A DNA stretch of 64,000 bases from Ananas comosus (taxonomy: Eukaryota > Streptophyta > Magnoliopsida > Poales > Bromeliaceae), in the NCBI RefSeq assembly GCF_001540865.1, contig NC_033623.1, positions 4,589,833 through 4,653,832 of the forward strand. Direction: 5' to 3'. Of the stretch, positions 20,769 to 32,414 are shown piece by piece (positions within the stretch are counted from its first letter, which is position 1; the number at the start of each line of letters is the position of its first letter). A model generated the notes under the pieces. The model ran no database searches. It saw nothing but the letters and a program-made list of their open reading frames with translations, and was not told the origin of the DNA. The translations under genes and the position numbers were made by a program.

Positions 20769-23012
20769 ATGACTGACGATAATGCCATGAATTTGCGTAA
20801 TAGGGTCGTTTCTCGAAATTCTAGGAACGACCATGCTAGCAATTCCGATAATGTAGGTGAGCGTCAAGCAGTCTTACCAGTCAAAAGCGAAATTAGTGGT
20901 CAATCTGACCAGCAAAAGCCAAGCCTAGCTCAAGCGCTTGGACAAATGACGCTGGTCCTACAAGTATTGGACCAGATTAGCCATAGGAGTACTGCTCGAT
21001 TAGACGCTGTTTTGGCTGCAATCACGGCCTCTAATGAGAATATTATCCGAATAAGGCAATTATTGATACGAAACGAGCAACCCGTAGTAGGTTTACAAGA
21101 ACCTGTAGTCACATCGGTATTACAAAAATCCTGTAACATTGGTGAGTGGTCAGCCTCAACACCAGGGGGCACCTTTTCAAGCGGCTTATAGACCGGCTGG
21201 TGTAAACGCCGGTCAGCAACCGGAGATACCCTGGGGGTTACCTGCGCCGCCGCCATTGGCAACATATCAGCCCCAAAATGTAGAGGCTAGAGCTGGGGGG
21301 CAAGCCCCGAATAAGCAAGGGGTTAACCCGGCCGCACAGAATTTCGGCTTACCACCAGGACCGAATCCAGTTCAAGCGCAGGAACCTGTTCCCTTACAAG
21401 GGAACAACAATGAAATTTATGCTCAAATCAAAGAAGCCATCTGAAATACTTTCGGAGTTGGAGCAAGGCCGGCAATGCGGCCTGTATTTAGATCATCTTA
21501 CCCTACAAATATAGATATAGAGCATCCCTATCCGGCAAATTGAAAAATGCCGAAATTTGATAAATTTTCTGATGACGAGACCGAGAAAACGGTCAAACAC
21601 GTCGCGCGGTTTACGGCTTAATGCCGAGAAGCCGCTGCAGATCCTTTTTTGAAGCTCAGGTTATTTAATACTTCGTTAACCAAACTGCATTCACTTGGTA
21701 TACAAGTCTACCGACCAATTCTGTTCGAGATTGGGACAAATTGGAAAGAAAATTTCATAAACAGTTTTACAGATCAGAGCCGGAACTTTCGGTTGTTGAT
21801 CTAGCTCAGTTCAGGCAAAGAACAGGAGAATCGGTTGAAGAATATTTGAACCGATTCAAGACGGCAAGGAGTCGTTGTTTTGTAAGAATGCCAGAATCTG
21901 AATTTGCCAAAATGGCATTTAATGGTTTACATTTCAAAATTAAAGACCATTTTTGAGACAAGTATTTTTCGAATCTTTTCTGTTTGGGAGTTTGGGTTGC
22001 TCAATATGAGGAATTCAAAAAAGGGAACAACAAAGATCGGCCTAGATGGAGCCGAAATAAATATTAGAGTAAAGGAAAAGAGAAAAATGTTTCTTTCCTT
22101 GAGGAATCTTTGGCTCAAGATGAGCCATACATGTTTGAAGAAACAGAGGATTCGGCTGATGAGGTTGAAATATATGTTGCTGAGATGGTAAAAAGTCATC
22201 AGCCATATAAGTGTGCTGTGCTAAAACCTGCTAAATCTAGTGAGGCAAAAGCACGAGTGGCGGCATATACCTATTCCTTCGATGTGTCAAAGATCGATCT
22301 AATTTTTGATCATTTGTTAAAAGACGGACGGATTCAGCTTCAGGAGGGTCAAACTATACTTTCTGGAGAAGAATTGAAAAGAAAAAGATATTGTAAATGT
22401 CACCATTCATGGAGCCATAGAACAAATGAATGTACTGCTTTTAAAAGGCAGATACAGAAGGAAATAAATGAAGGTCAGCTCATATTTGCCGACGAAGAAA
22501 ACAAAAGTATGGAAGTTGATAAAAATCCGTTTCCTTCGTAGGTCAATATAGTGGACATTAAAGGGAATGCACCTGCGGATAGGAAGGCCGGCGAGGGCAT
22601 TGCCTATACTAAGAGTACACTACGGCTGTGCATAAGATACAAGGCCAAAATGACCAAGAAAGATTGGGAGGCGATCATTCAAGAAAAGAAGTCGCATAAT
22701 GAATGGAGAGAGTTCATGGTTTTTCCCGAAGAATGGAAGGAAATTTTCGAAGCAGAGAACAAGTCAGAGAAGGGCTCAGATAAAGCCTCCAATGAATCTC
22801 CAATTAATGCAAGCAAGAAGTTGATTCGGTGAAAGATAAAAGAGACCTGTTAATACAAAAGGTCTTAAACGACTACTACAACAGTCGAAGAGAAGAGCGC
22901 ACTGGCCGATGGAGCTATCCTAAAAAACCATTCGGCTCTAAACAAAGGTTTCCAGGATAGCGACCAAATTGGTAACAACAGGCCAGGCCGAGACCTGAAC
23001 CTGAATTAATGA
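20769..23012 (+). pseudogene. gag of element F, frameshifted
   Basis: The start MTDDNAMNLRNRVVSRNSRN follows the PBS by about 34 bases. Fragments continue at 20769-21191, 21139-21444, 21741-21956 and 22110-22832. The third holds the retrotransposon capsid signature (FHKQFYRSEPELSVVDLAQF, RQRTGESVEEYLNRFKTARS). The fourth has a CX1C...H pattern (CKCHHSWSHRTNEC) in the place of a zinc knuckle. At least three frame changes and several stops separate the pieces, so no Gag is made. The pre-capsid segment is Pro/Gln-rich. The frame is interrupted by the solo LTR at 23018; coding resumes after it. Confidence 0.8.
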
Positions 23013-23017
23013 CCGAG

Positions 23018-25469
23018 TGTCATGCCCCGGGACCGATCCCTTTGGCCGGTCCGGGCACGTCAAACAGACGCCGAACGGACAGAGCCTCCCCTGCCCGCCC
23101 AAGGCTCAACACATGTACAATTCAAGTAGAAAGAATGCACAAGCGGAAACATACATAATGGTTTACTCGAGGATAAGCAATAGCCAGAGTGAAAGAATAT
23201 TAGACTAAACAACTTACAAGTAGAATGATTAACTTTTAACCATTTACAAGCATTCAACTATCACATTTGCCTTTACATTGCTTTTCATCATTTCTTTTTA
23301 CAGCACATTTCCTCAAAATAAAAGATTACATTCTTTTCTTTAACATCTCTAATCATCAAATACAAAAGATGATATATAAGGGAATGCATTTAATAGCAAA
23401 ATATGAAAACCCGACTCGGGTGGTCACTGTCTACGGCGCGATACCTTTACCACGGTCGCTCACCGGCTCACTTAGTCCCGGCTCTGTGAAAATAGTAGGG
23501 TGAGAACTACAACGAAGTTTTCAGTGGGTTCGGCCCCAATCTCACCGACTTTCCCACTAAGTCTAACTCAGGCATAATAGAAAGAATAAACAATTAGATA
23601 GTAACCGAACTATAACGAATGCAGCTAATATGCCTGAACAATAATACTCAATAATCATGCTCAATGAATTACTCATGACGAGTGCAAGTTCTTGGTTCAC
23701 ATTGTTCAATCTCATGGCTAACCCGTGGGTTTCGCCCTCGTTAACTCACCAACTCAAAATCCCAATTCGTCGATGAGACTCCTATGACCCGACGGGGACA
23801 GTCCTCTGGGGAACAGCACTAACCCAGTGATGACAACTCCGGAGCGCATTGCTCGAGGGGGAGCTATCACCCCCAAGCTAGGACTTATAGTGAGTATGAT
23901 CCAATCTTTAGCTCTAAGGATGTCCAGTTCAATCCGTTTCCTTAACTATAAGGGATTTATGCACAAATGGCCATTAACTCTAAGGTTGTATGTCATTGTG
24001 TCTCAATCTCAAGTTCTTTGAATTCTTTATTTCTCAATCATGTCATTACACTAACTCTAGTGTTCTTTATGCCACACTTATTCTCTTTGATGCCACACAC
24101 TAACTCTAGTGTTCAAATACTTTAGCATTCATATCCTCATTAATGCCACACACACTAACTCTAGTGTCATCCTTGCATTTACTAATGCCACTCGTTCTTC
24201 ATGTCATAGTGTCACATTTATCCTCTTACCTCAACTAGGTTTTTATGTTACATCTCATGCATATATAGGGTTCTTAGGTTCTCAACCATCTCATAATGCA
24301 ATTGTACTCACAACATGCAACATTCACATAAACATCATCTCATTCACCCTAAAATGCATACAACAATACATATATGTATGCTCAATGAGTAACACATTAG
24401 ATATAGAAAGAATTTCAAGGAGTTTGGAAAGCACCACCCACCTCGTAGGCTTGCTATGGTGCTACGGTTAATTTCTCGGAATTTTTGGACTCCTATTCCG
24501 CGTGCTGCGGCAATCTGTACGAAAATCGATCTTTTTGTCAATATCTTCGCATAGGCTTTTCGTAACGTCAAACCGAGCGCACCAACGCGTCGGAAATACC
24601 CCTAATTAGGTTTCTAGAGGGTCAATTTGACTTTGGAACCCTCGCACGCAAAAGCCCCAATTTGGTGCCCTAGCATCAACATACATACAAAAGTCTTGTT
24701 TTGATCTCTTAGGGAAGCAAAAGAAAGCTCCATAACATCTAGAAGTTCCATTAAAACCATCCTTAGGTCATTCAAAACCCTACTTAGGGTTCTACCATGA
24801 AAGGGGAAAGAAGCTTACCTTAAAGCTTTCCTTTCCTCAAGCTAATGGTGAAGGAGAGGGAGTTGCTTCACTCCTTACCTTCTTCTCCACCTTCTTTTTC
24901 TTCTCCTTCTTCTTTTTTTTCTCCTTCTTCTTCTCCTTCTTCTAGAGAGAGAGATAGATATGAGAGGGTGTGGGAGAGAAATGAGAGAAAAGAGCTCTCA
25001 TACCCCCATACATAACCTCACTTGATGCATAAATGCGTTTAGGCCCTTCAACTTTCACCTCAATGCATTGTCCAGACTGGGCCTTTTTCGGGCACGGGGA
25101 CCGGTCTCTCTAGCAGGGGACCGGTCCCCGAGAGCACTCTTGTAGTTTACACAGCCGGGGTCCGGTCTCACCCTGAGGGACCGGTCTCTCCCCGCAGGGA
25201 CCGGTCCCCCAGAGCAAAACTCTCAGGACTTAGCCGATTTTTTCCCTCTTCTCACTTGCTGCGCGTACGGGAACCGGTCTCTCTAGCAGGGACCAGTCCC
25301 CGAGAGGAGAAAACCTGCAGTTTGCAGATTTTCACTCACAATACTCTCGAAGATCCCCTATAATGCACTTTTGCTCTTTTTGACGCCTCCGGCCTTTCCG
25401 AAGTGTCCCGATGTTTGGTCATTTTGACTAAAGTTCGATATTCGTGTACCGAGGTTTCGGTATATTACA
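23018..25469 (-). mobile_element. Solo LTR in element F, target duplication CCGAG, 2452 bp
   Basis: TGTCATGCCCC begins at 23018 and GGTATATTACA ends at 25469. CCGAG occurs at 23013-23017 and again at 25470-25474, the 5-bp duplication expected of gypsy integration. No internal domain remains, so it is a solo LTR left by LTR-LTR recombination. Sense is minus: read that way, U3 has ACCGGT palindromes (25095-25300 on plus), then a GA/CT-rich leader (24885-24960). Open frames inside are incidental. Confidence 0.92.
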
Positions 25470-25474
25470 CCGAG

Positions 25475-27344
25475 GGACATCGAATTCCTCGGTTGAAGGC
25501 TAGTTAATGAACTCAGCATACAATCTTGGCCGAGACCTTGGGAAAGAAGAGAAATCCTAAGAAATCATCTCAGGACAGTAAAAGTATCAGCAAATGTACC
25601 GATTGGTCAATGACACGAAGCAAAAGTATCAGCCAAATGGCAGGGGGCAATATTAACAAAGACTCAGAAGCGTCGATAGCAAAGATTACAAGCTGAAGCG
25701 AGACAACACTATGAAGAAGCGAAAGGGATAAGATTGAATGTATGGAGGCGACCTAATGAACCACAACATTCCTTTCGGCCAATGAGGAATGACCATGAGG
25801 CAGGTGGTTCGGCATCTGTCCCCTGGATAAAATAAAAAATAGAGCGGCTAATCTCGGCCGAACCTAAGAAGAAGGTAACTCGAAAAGAGTTGGAGGAGAA
25901 AATAGCCTTTTTGGAGACCATAATTAAGCGTGATAGATGGCCTCCTAAGGAAAGAGAGGCGGGCATGGAAAGTAATTTCTCAGCCGAGACGGCAAGGGAA
26001 TCAGAAGAAAAGAAGCAAAAGATACAAGAAAAATCGGCTAATGAAAGTCCAGCCGATGTAAACATGGTGTATACTCTGCCTCAATCATTTAGGATGGAGT
26101 CAGTCAAATATGAGAAAGCAATATATGAGGAGGAAAATGAGCTCACGGTGGCTCAACTTCAGTTAGAGGATGTCAAGCCGGTTGATTCGATGGTTTTTGA
26201 AAAGCCATCGATTATGCAGACAAGGTTTGTGAGGCCCTTGTTCATAAGGGCTTTGATAGAAGGTCGGCCAGTAGGCCGAGTGATAGTGGATGGCGGAGCA
26301 ATGGTTAATGTTATGCCCACGTCTTTCTGTAAAAAGTTGGGAAAAATTGAACATGAGCTAAAGCCTACCGACATAATCATGACCGACTTTACTGACAGTG
26401 GTCAACAAGCCAAAGGAGTGCTTACAACCGAACTCACAGTAGGATCTAAAACTTTACGAACAACCTTTTTTGTGGTGGATGCAGATAGCCACTATAATTT
26501 ATTACTTGGGCGTGACTGGATTCACACAAATGAATATGTACCTTCGACGCTCCATGAAAACTTGTTTCAGTGGATAGGAGACAAAGTGGAAGAGATTCGG
26601 GCCATGGGACGGCCTCAGATGGTGGATATCAACTCCGAGGGAATCGACCATATCAATTAGGCCGATACAGATCCAGATAAAATCTCCTTCGTACGGGTGA
26701 CCGAGGAAAGAATTCAATTAATACTTTTGAAAGATGAAAGAGCGATGGTGGCAGCCGAAGAGCCACCAAGCTGGTTAAAATGGAACACTAAGAGCCAAGA
26801 ACTGAAGCTTTAGAGGAGCTTCGGCAGAATGAGCCGACCTTAATCGGCAGAATGGGCCAACCAATAAGGTCGGCTATTTGAGCAAATAGGCTGATCAGGC
26901 CGATGAAGTAGCACACATCAAAACGACCAAGTTGACCGAAAATAACCTGTTCACAAATCGGCCATGAGGGCCAATAAGAAAATATCCAATGAATCAATAA
27001 AGGTGAAAGCCGAACTGAGTACAAACAATATGACTCAAAGAGCAATTGAGTCTAATGATGACAACGGCTCAAAAACTTAAAAGATTATAAAAAAACCTAT
27101 GGATGAGTCACCTAGTAAGGCCGATGATAAGAAACTGGAGACCCAAGATCCATTGGTAGAGGTAAACTTAGGGTATGACGAAGATGGGTGGCCGACTTAC
27201 ATTAGTGCTAAACTTCCGGCTCAACAGCGGGAGAAGATAAAAGAGTTGCTGACAGAATACAAGAACTGCTACGCCTGGAATTATGAAGAAATACCGGGTT
27301 TGAGTCGAGAAATTATAGAGCATAGTGTCAGGGACTTAGAATAA
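25475..27344 (+). pseudogene. Protease and pre-RT region of element F
   Basis: The open stretch 25890-26660 encodes a retroviral-type aspartic protease: VGRVIVDGGAMVNVMPTSFC is the active-site region, with DGG where most families have D(S/T)G, followed by LLLGRDWIHT, the usual flap-distal motif. Protease cleaves the polyprotein. At 27099-27344 comes GWPTYISAKLPAQQREKIKE and YAWNYEEIPGLSREIIEHSV, matching the linker before RT in Tat-type elements (FAWSYKEMPGL in relatives). Several stops lie between the pieces. Sequence stops being recognisable right after, so RT, RNase H, integrase and the 3' LTR are missing. Confidence 0.82.
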
Positions 27345-27365
27345 TTCTGTGGCAGCCCGGTCCTT

Positions 27366-27576
27366 GGCCCAACTCTGCTAGCGAAAATGGGTTGAATCGG
27401 GTTGTCAAGGAGACCCAAACCCAACCCGCTATGGGAATGTCACGCCCCGGGGTCTCTTTTTGATATACATTCNGGCCCAACTCTGCTAGCGAAAATGGGT
27501 TGAATCGGGTTGTCAAGGAGACCCAAACCCAACCCGCTATGGGAATGTCACGCCCCGGGGTCTCTTTTTGGTATGC
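27366..27576. repeat. Exact head-to-tail duplication around an N (assembly join)
   Basis: The segment starting GGCCCAACTCTGCTAGCG occurs at 27366-27472 and again from 27474, with a single N at 27473. The first copy runs into GATATACATTC, the second into GGTATGCC; element B's other LTR has both in that order (32440s and 32510s). The duplication is best explained as two contig ends overlapping at a badly closed gap. Confidence 0.85.
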
Positions 27577-28795
27577 CAAATCTGCCGCAAATATAGGGAG
27601 TCCACTGTTCACACGGACAGAGTCTCCTCTGTATTTGCACGGCATCGTACAAGTACAAGATACATAACACAGGATACAACCACCACATATGAACATCCAC
27701 ATATTCATACACCATTCACATTCACATTCACATTCACATTCAGAATTATCCATAAATCCATAATTATTAGTTTAAAATGTTTCCTGCCTGGAAACTCGTT
27801 TTAAAACACTAAGTCATGAAAACCAAGAAAAATCTTTTAAAAACTGTTTTCCATATGAAAACCTTTTTCTTTTAAAACTCGTTACCACGAAGGGTAGAAA
27901 ACTATTTTCATTTTGCAAGAATCATAAATCCTTTATTACATTCATAAAATCCAATTATTCAATTAACATGAAATATTGAACCATAAATGTTGTCTAAGTT
28001 ATTTATTGAAGGAAACTAAGTTTAAGAGTTTAAACCAAATAACGGGACGGTGGCTCTACTGATCACTAAGTACGCTCCTCAATATTCGCCCCACTAGAAC
28101 CCGCGACGTTACCTGTAATGGGGGTAGGGGTGAGAATATGTACACATGTCTCCCCTCCCAGTGGGTACCGCAAGCCGACGAGGGCGAGGGTACTCACGAA
28201 TCACGGAGGATAATAACAAGTATAGATAATGGTAATACAGTAGTAATGATAAACAAAAAAAACGAGATGTATATATGAATCACTACCGCTACTGTATGTA
28301 TGCATCAACTGGACGACTAGTCCAAAAGTACCCAATAAAAAATAAGCCATATTGGTCCGCACACCTCAGGCTTGTGCCACACTTGCTCTTATATATAAAT
28401 GATCCTCGCATAAGCACCCGGGTCTAAAAGCATATGACCCTCGCATAAAGCACCCGAGTCTGAAAGCATATAACCCCTCTTGGGCTCACGGGCTGGCACT
28501 CCAACCACTTTTTCGAAAAAAAACACTCTCTTGCGGTGAATCAGACTTCTGGTGTTTGTAAAATGCATACGAGCAGTGGCGATCGATGCAGATATGCTCA
28601 ATAGCCAAACATCGGCAACTAGCTGACAATCCAACCCCTCAGGGTATACTGACCGCGTAAGTCACCAAGTAGTCCAACTGACCAAGTAGATCACAATAAT
28701 AGATGTAGTGAATCGATCGAATAGGTCACAGTACGAGATACAAGAACAGACCGACTAGGTCACAAAACATTGGCAACTAGCCGACAATCCAACCT
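27546..28795 (-). mobile_element. Partial 3' LTR of gypsy element B
   Basis: TGTCACGCCCCGGGG at 27546 (and at 27438 in the duplicated end) begins a stretch nearly colinear with 32415-33655: shared landmarks are the CACATTCACATTCACATT repeat near 27718, the GGACGGTGGCTCTACTGATC block and repeated AAGCATATGACCCTCGCATA. Homology stops near 28795, leaving only about a third of the 3.9 kb LTR. Orientation is minus. Confidence 0.7.
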
Positions 28796-29918
28796 TATAC
28801 ACTAATACATACCGCGATAATCAAAGCCAATAGCTAGGCTCTAGCCGCTCATCAACCAAGATTCCGAACCTCCCGGCAAAAGCTGAGACCACCAACCAAC
28901 GCAAACCTTTTAGTTGTGCAAGACACAACTAAAGAGCTAACGAGCACCTAGACTCGAACCAGAGTCAATACCTTCTGCGGTGATGATAAATCAGCCGCGC
29001 AAAAACCCTCCACGTGGTCAGAGATGACCAACACTTCAGCTTTTCCACAAGACAATCTATAGAGATTGTCTTGCAAGAGACAACACCGACCCAATCCAAA
29101 AGTCCCAAACGAGATATGGGTATTTCATCCAAACTTTTGACAGTACATTGTCTGCAGCCAATATACTTACCAAAAGAAAACCAAAATACTCGAAGATCCA
29201 CTGCCAACAACAAGTTGGGAGCGCGACACATTGAAGTATCAAGCCACCTGATACCTCTTTACTGAACCCAAAAATTTTCAACCAAATCGTCGAAACATCG
29301 ATTTTGCAAGTCGACATTCGAAATCAGATCAACCTTGAACTGATTCACTAGGAGTCCCTTAGCTTTCAGCATGCAAAAGCTGCTAGCGACACTAAGCCGC
29401 GAACTGCATAAATTGTGGCTTTAGGAAACGATTTATCTAACCAATTTTCGCACCACAACTGAATAATAGTCAACACTCCGACAATACACTAGAGTATCTC
29501 GAGTAAAGACGGATCCTACCAAAACACTGACTAACCCACAACACACCAATTTAGGTGTTGGAATAACTGCATACGATGTATGCATTAACAGAGACCTGAC
29601 ACCAAAACTGTGTCTATCCAGTTCTAGTACACGTCAATTTGATGTATGAACTAGTTAAAGGTCAAAAGACCCACACCGACGATTCCACTAGCCATCAAGA
29701 AAGAGAGGTAGGCATCACAACCCTACCCCAAAAATCTGTGGAAAGAACACCAACATTGTAGTCGCATAAACGACCGCTATCAAAACCCTGGACTACACCT
29801 TAGCAGCCTTACAGAAGTCGCGACCGTAACAGGTCTTAGTGTCGTCTCCGTAGAGACACTCACAGTAGCTCTCGTGCCCTAAGTAGGAAGAGTGGCCTGG
29901 GCGTCGGCAGTTAAGACA
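28796..29918 (-). pseudogene. Internal remnant of element B, unresolved
   Basis: On minus, near 29913, the sequence reads CLNCRRPGHSSYLGHESYC, which resembles an eroded zinc knuckle. Farther down, frames of 80-90 codons (28965-29231) show no motif I can name. It lies between an LTR fragment and a gag remnant of the same orientation, so it is probably gag-pol sequence of element B damaged beyond recognition. It could instead be a stretch of LTR not shared with 32415-36322. Confidence 0.35.
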
Positions 29919-29923
29919 CTCGC

Positions 29924-31090
29924 TGTCACGCCCCGAGCCCTGCCTATTTGGCCGAGTTCGGGCGCGTCGACAGACCGCCGAACGGACAGAGTTTCCCCTG
30001 TACGTCCTAGGCGTCGCAATCAATATAATGAACATTACAAGGGTTCCAACCAGGAACAGATATCAATCAAGATTGCATAGCGGGAGGTATCAAAAACATA
30101 ACACATCCTATGTTATTACAAGCANAACAGATTGTTTCATCAATAACTTCGCGTACGCTCGTCGGATTGTCGAACCGAGCGCACCAACGCGTTCGTTATA
30201 CCCCCAATTAGGTTTGTATAGGGTCAATTGAGATCAAAACCCCTCACAAGCAAAAGCCCTCTTTTTGGAGCCCTAGATGCAATTATAGCAAAATACTCCA
30301 ATTCATCTCATGAATCAAGCATAAACCATCTATTAAGCTTGCTAGAAATCCAATTAAACCATTTCTAGAGATCAAATCCCTACATCTAGGGATTTACCAT
30401 GAGAGGGCTAAGGGCTTACCTCTCCAAAGCTTGCTCCAAGGTGAGGAAGAAGATGGAGGTGATGAAAACCTCCTCCTTGATCTTCTTCTCCTTCTTATTC
30501 TTCTTCTTCTTCTTTCTCTTCTTCTTCTCTTCTTCTTCCTCTTTTCGTTTAGAGAGAGAGAGGGAGAGAGAAATGTGAGGGAGTGAGAGGAATGAGAGAA
30601 AGAGAGAGAGAAAGAGCTCTCATAACCCCCTCTCATATTATAACATTTCTAAATAAGCCCCCCAACTCTTCTAGCCTTACAACAGCCCAAACTGGGCATT
30701 TTTCGCGTTCTGAGACCGGTCCTTGCGGTGAGAGACCGGTCCCCGAAAGGCCAGAATTTCAGCATTTTAGGACTTAGCCAAATTTCAGCCTTTTTCGTTT
30801 TCGGGGTCCGTTTTCGCTCGTTTTTGCTCGTTTGACCTCCGATTCGTCTCAAATCGAACCGAGACTCTCCAAACATGTTCTCGAGCGTATTTTCATCATC
30901 TTTTCACCCACGCTAATGCCGGATTTAGCTCACGGCCCAACATAGCCTTTCGGGTCTCGTTTCCGCGCCTATGCGCACCGAAGTGCCCGAACGCTTCCGA
31001 GCTTCACCGAACTTCACCCGAACCATTCAAATGGCTTCCTAGCCTCATGTAAACCGTAACTTCATAGTTTTAGAAGTCCGATACCTTACA
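29924..31090 (-). mobile_element. Nested LTR with target duplication CTCGC, gap inside
   Basis: TGTCACGCCCC begins at 29924 and ATACCTTACA ends at 31090; CTCGC flanks both sides (29919-29923, 31091-31095). The length (1167 bp) is half that of its relatives and an N lies at 30125, where the sequence jumps from the sense-3' end into the block ACGCGTTCG. A missing middle part is likely. ACCGGT palindromes are at 30712-30755 and a GA/CT-rich leader at 30470-30560. Confidence 0.88.
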
Positions 31091-31095
31091 CTCGC

Positions 31096-32395
31096 CTAGG
31101 CCCAAAAATCACTGGCCTTTCAAGGCCCCACCTGATAGGAGTGGCTACACCTGGTGAACGTCACCCAGCCACTGGATGTCTCTATATCTACACCGCCACT
31201 ACTCCTGACTGCAACACGAGTTGTGCGAAAATCGTAGCACGTACAAAAAACCACCATGACTCACATCAAAAACTATGTCCCTTCCAATTTGTTTAGCATT
31301 GATATCAAGGATTACCATGACTATTAACGAGAAGATAATAGGAATGCAGGTAAGCATGGTACGTACAACAGTTCAAGAGACTTCCATAATTAATCAAGGT
31401 AACCACGTAAACTGAAATTCATACCTGAGCTCCCGCGTATGGGCACATTCATCGGTTGAGTCAAATCAGAAACAAGTCCGCCAACTGCTTGCAGCGAAGT
31501 CACCAGAGGAGAAGTCGCATCCCGCAGCGGTCCATTACCCCTAGGGCAATCTCGACGTAAATGACCCGACTGACCGCATCGATAACAACGGTCCCGACGT
31601 CGAAGGCAGGAGGTCACCCGATGCGCTTGACCGCTGCTCGATGACCCACCCTCCACATTTAAACGAGGCCGCTTTCTGAATGCATTTTCGTTCGAACTCC
31701 CTTTCAGAACAAAGTCCACCCGTTTGTTCGAGGGCTCTGACGATTTACCAATCTTAAATTCCGTCAAGTTCCCTCTCACGCGGGCTAGCTCTATGGCCAG
31801 AGGGTCAACGCCCTCGGTAGAAATAGTGGATGTCGCCATGCTAGGTATAATGTCAGTAGCGCCCATGAATCTAGGGCCATCCGTCACCAGCATAACTCCT
31901 GTGACCACCGTGGCTGACGTAGGTACGATCGTCGTGGCACCCAGAAATGACACTCTAGTGGCTTAATCACCAGGAGGTCCATTAACTGCCTCGCAGGCCA
32001 TATCAACAACATTACTCGCAGCAATACCTGCATTCGTGCCCGACGACGGAGCCTAAACCACTCCAGCTGCAGCCTGCTGCTGCAACACCTACTAGACTAA
32101 ACCGGCCAGTGCAGCCAACTGCTCCTCCAACCGTCGGAGGCCGTGCACAACAGTAGAAGCCTCAACGTTAGCACGTTGTCTCTCTCCACTGCGTGTCATG
32201 TGTTGAAACAGATAGGGTTAGAGTCAAATTAAAAATGAACCGACTCAGCTCTATTTACCATGACTCAAACCCAACCAACCCCGCACTCTCGCGTGCCTAT
32301 ATACCGTAGGTCTTTCTATCGGTCAACCTAACCAATGGTTCAGTTTATTTATTTTTTTAAAATAACCTGTGAATGGTGCCGTGGTTGTAACTTGT
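31096..32395 (-). pseudogene. gag of element B with CCHC zinc knuckle
   Basis: The minus-strand frame 31953-31390 encodes the Gag C-terminal part: a basic linker (KRPRLNVEGGSSSSGQAHRV) and CYRCGQSGHLRRDC, a perfect CX2CX4HX4C zinc knuckle that packages RNA. Upstream on minus (32200-31960) the N-terminal half is broken by stops, though QQQAAA- and ERQRANV-like pieces follow the primer site at the expected distance. The capsid core is not recognisable. The frame is disrupted downstream by the insertion at 29924-31090. Confidence 0.78.
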
Positions 32396-32408
32396 CTCTG
32401 ATATCACT
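32396..32408 (-). other. Primer binding site of element B, tRNA-Met-like
   Basis: The plus strand reads CTCTGATATCACT, i.e. TGATATCAGAG on minus, with one change from TGGTATCAGAG. It sits 6-7 bases inside the sense-3' terminus of the LTR at 32415, which fixes that LTR as the 5' LTR of a minus-strand element. Confidence 0.75.
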
Positions 32409-32414
32409 TTAATC

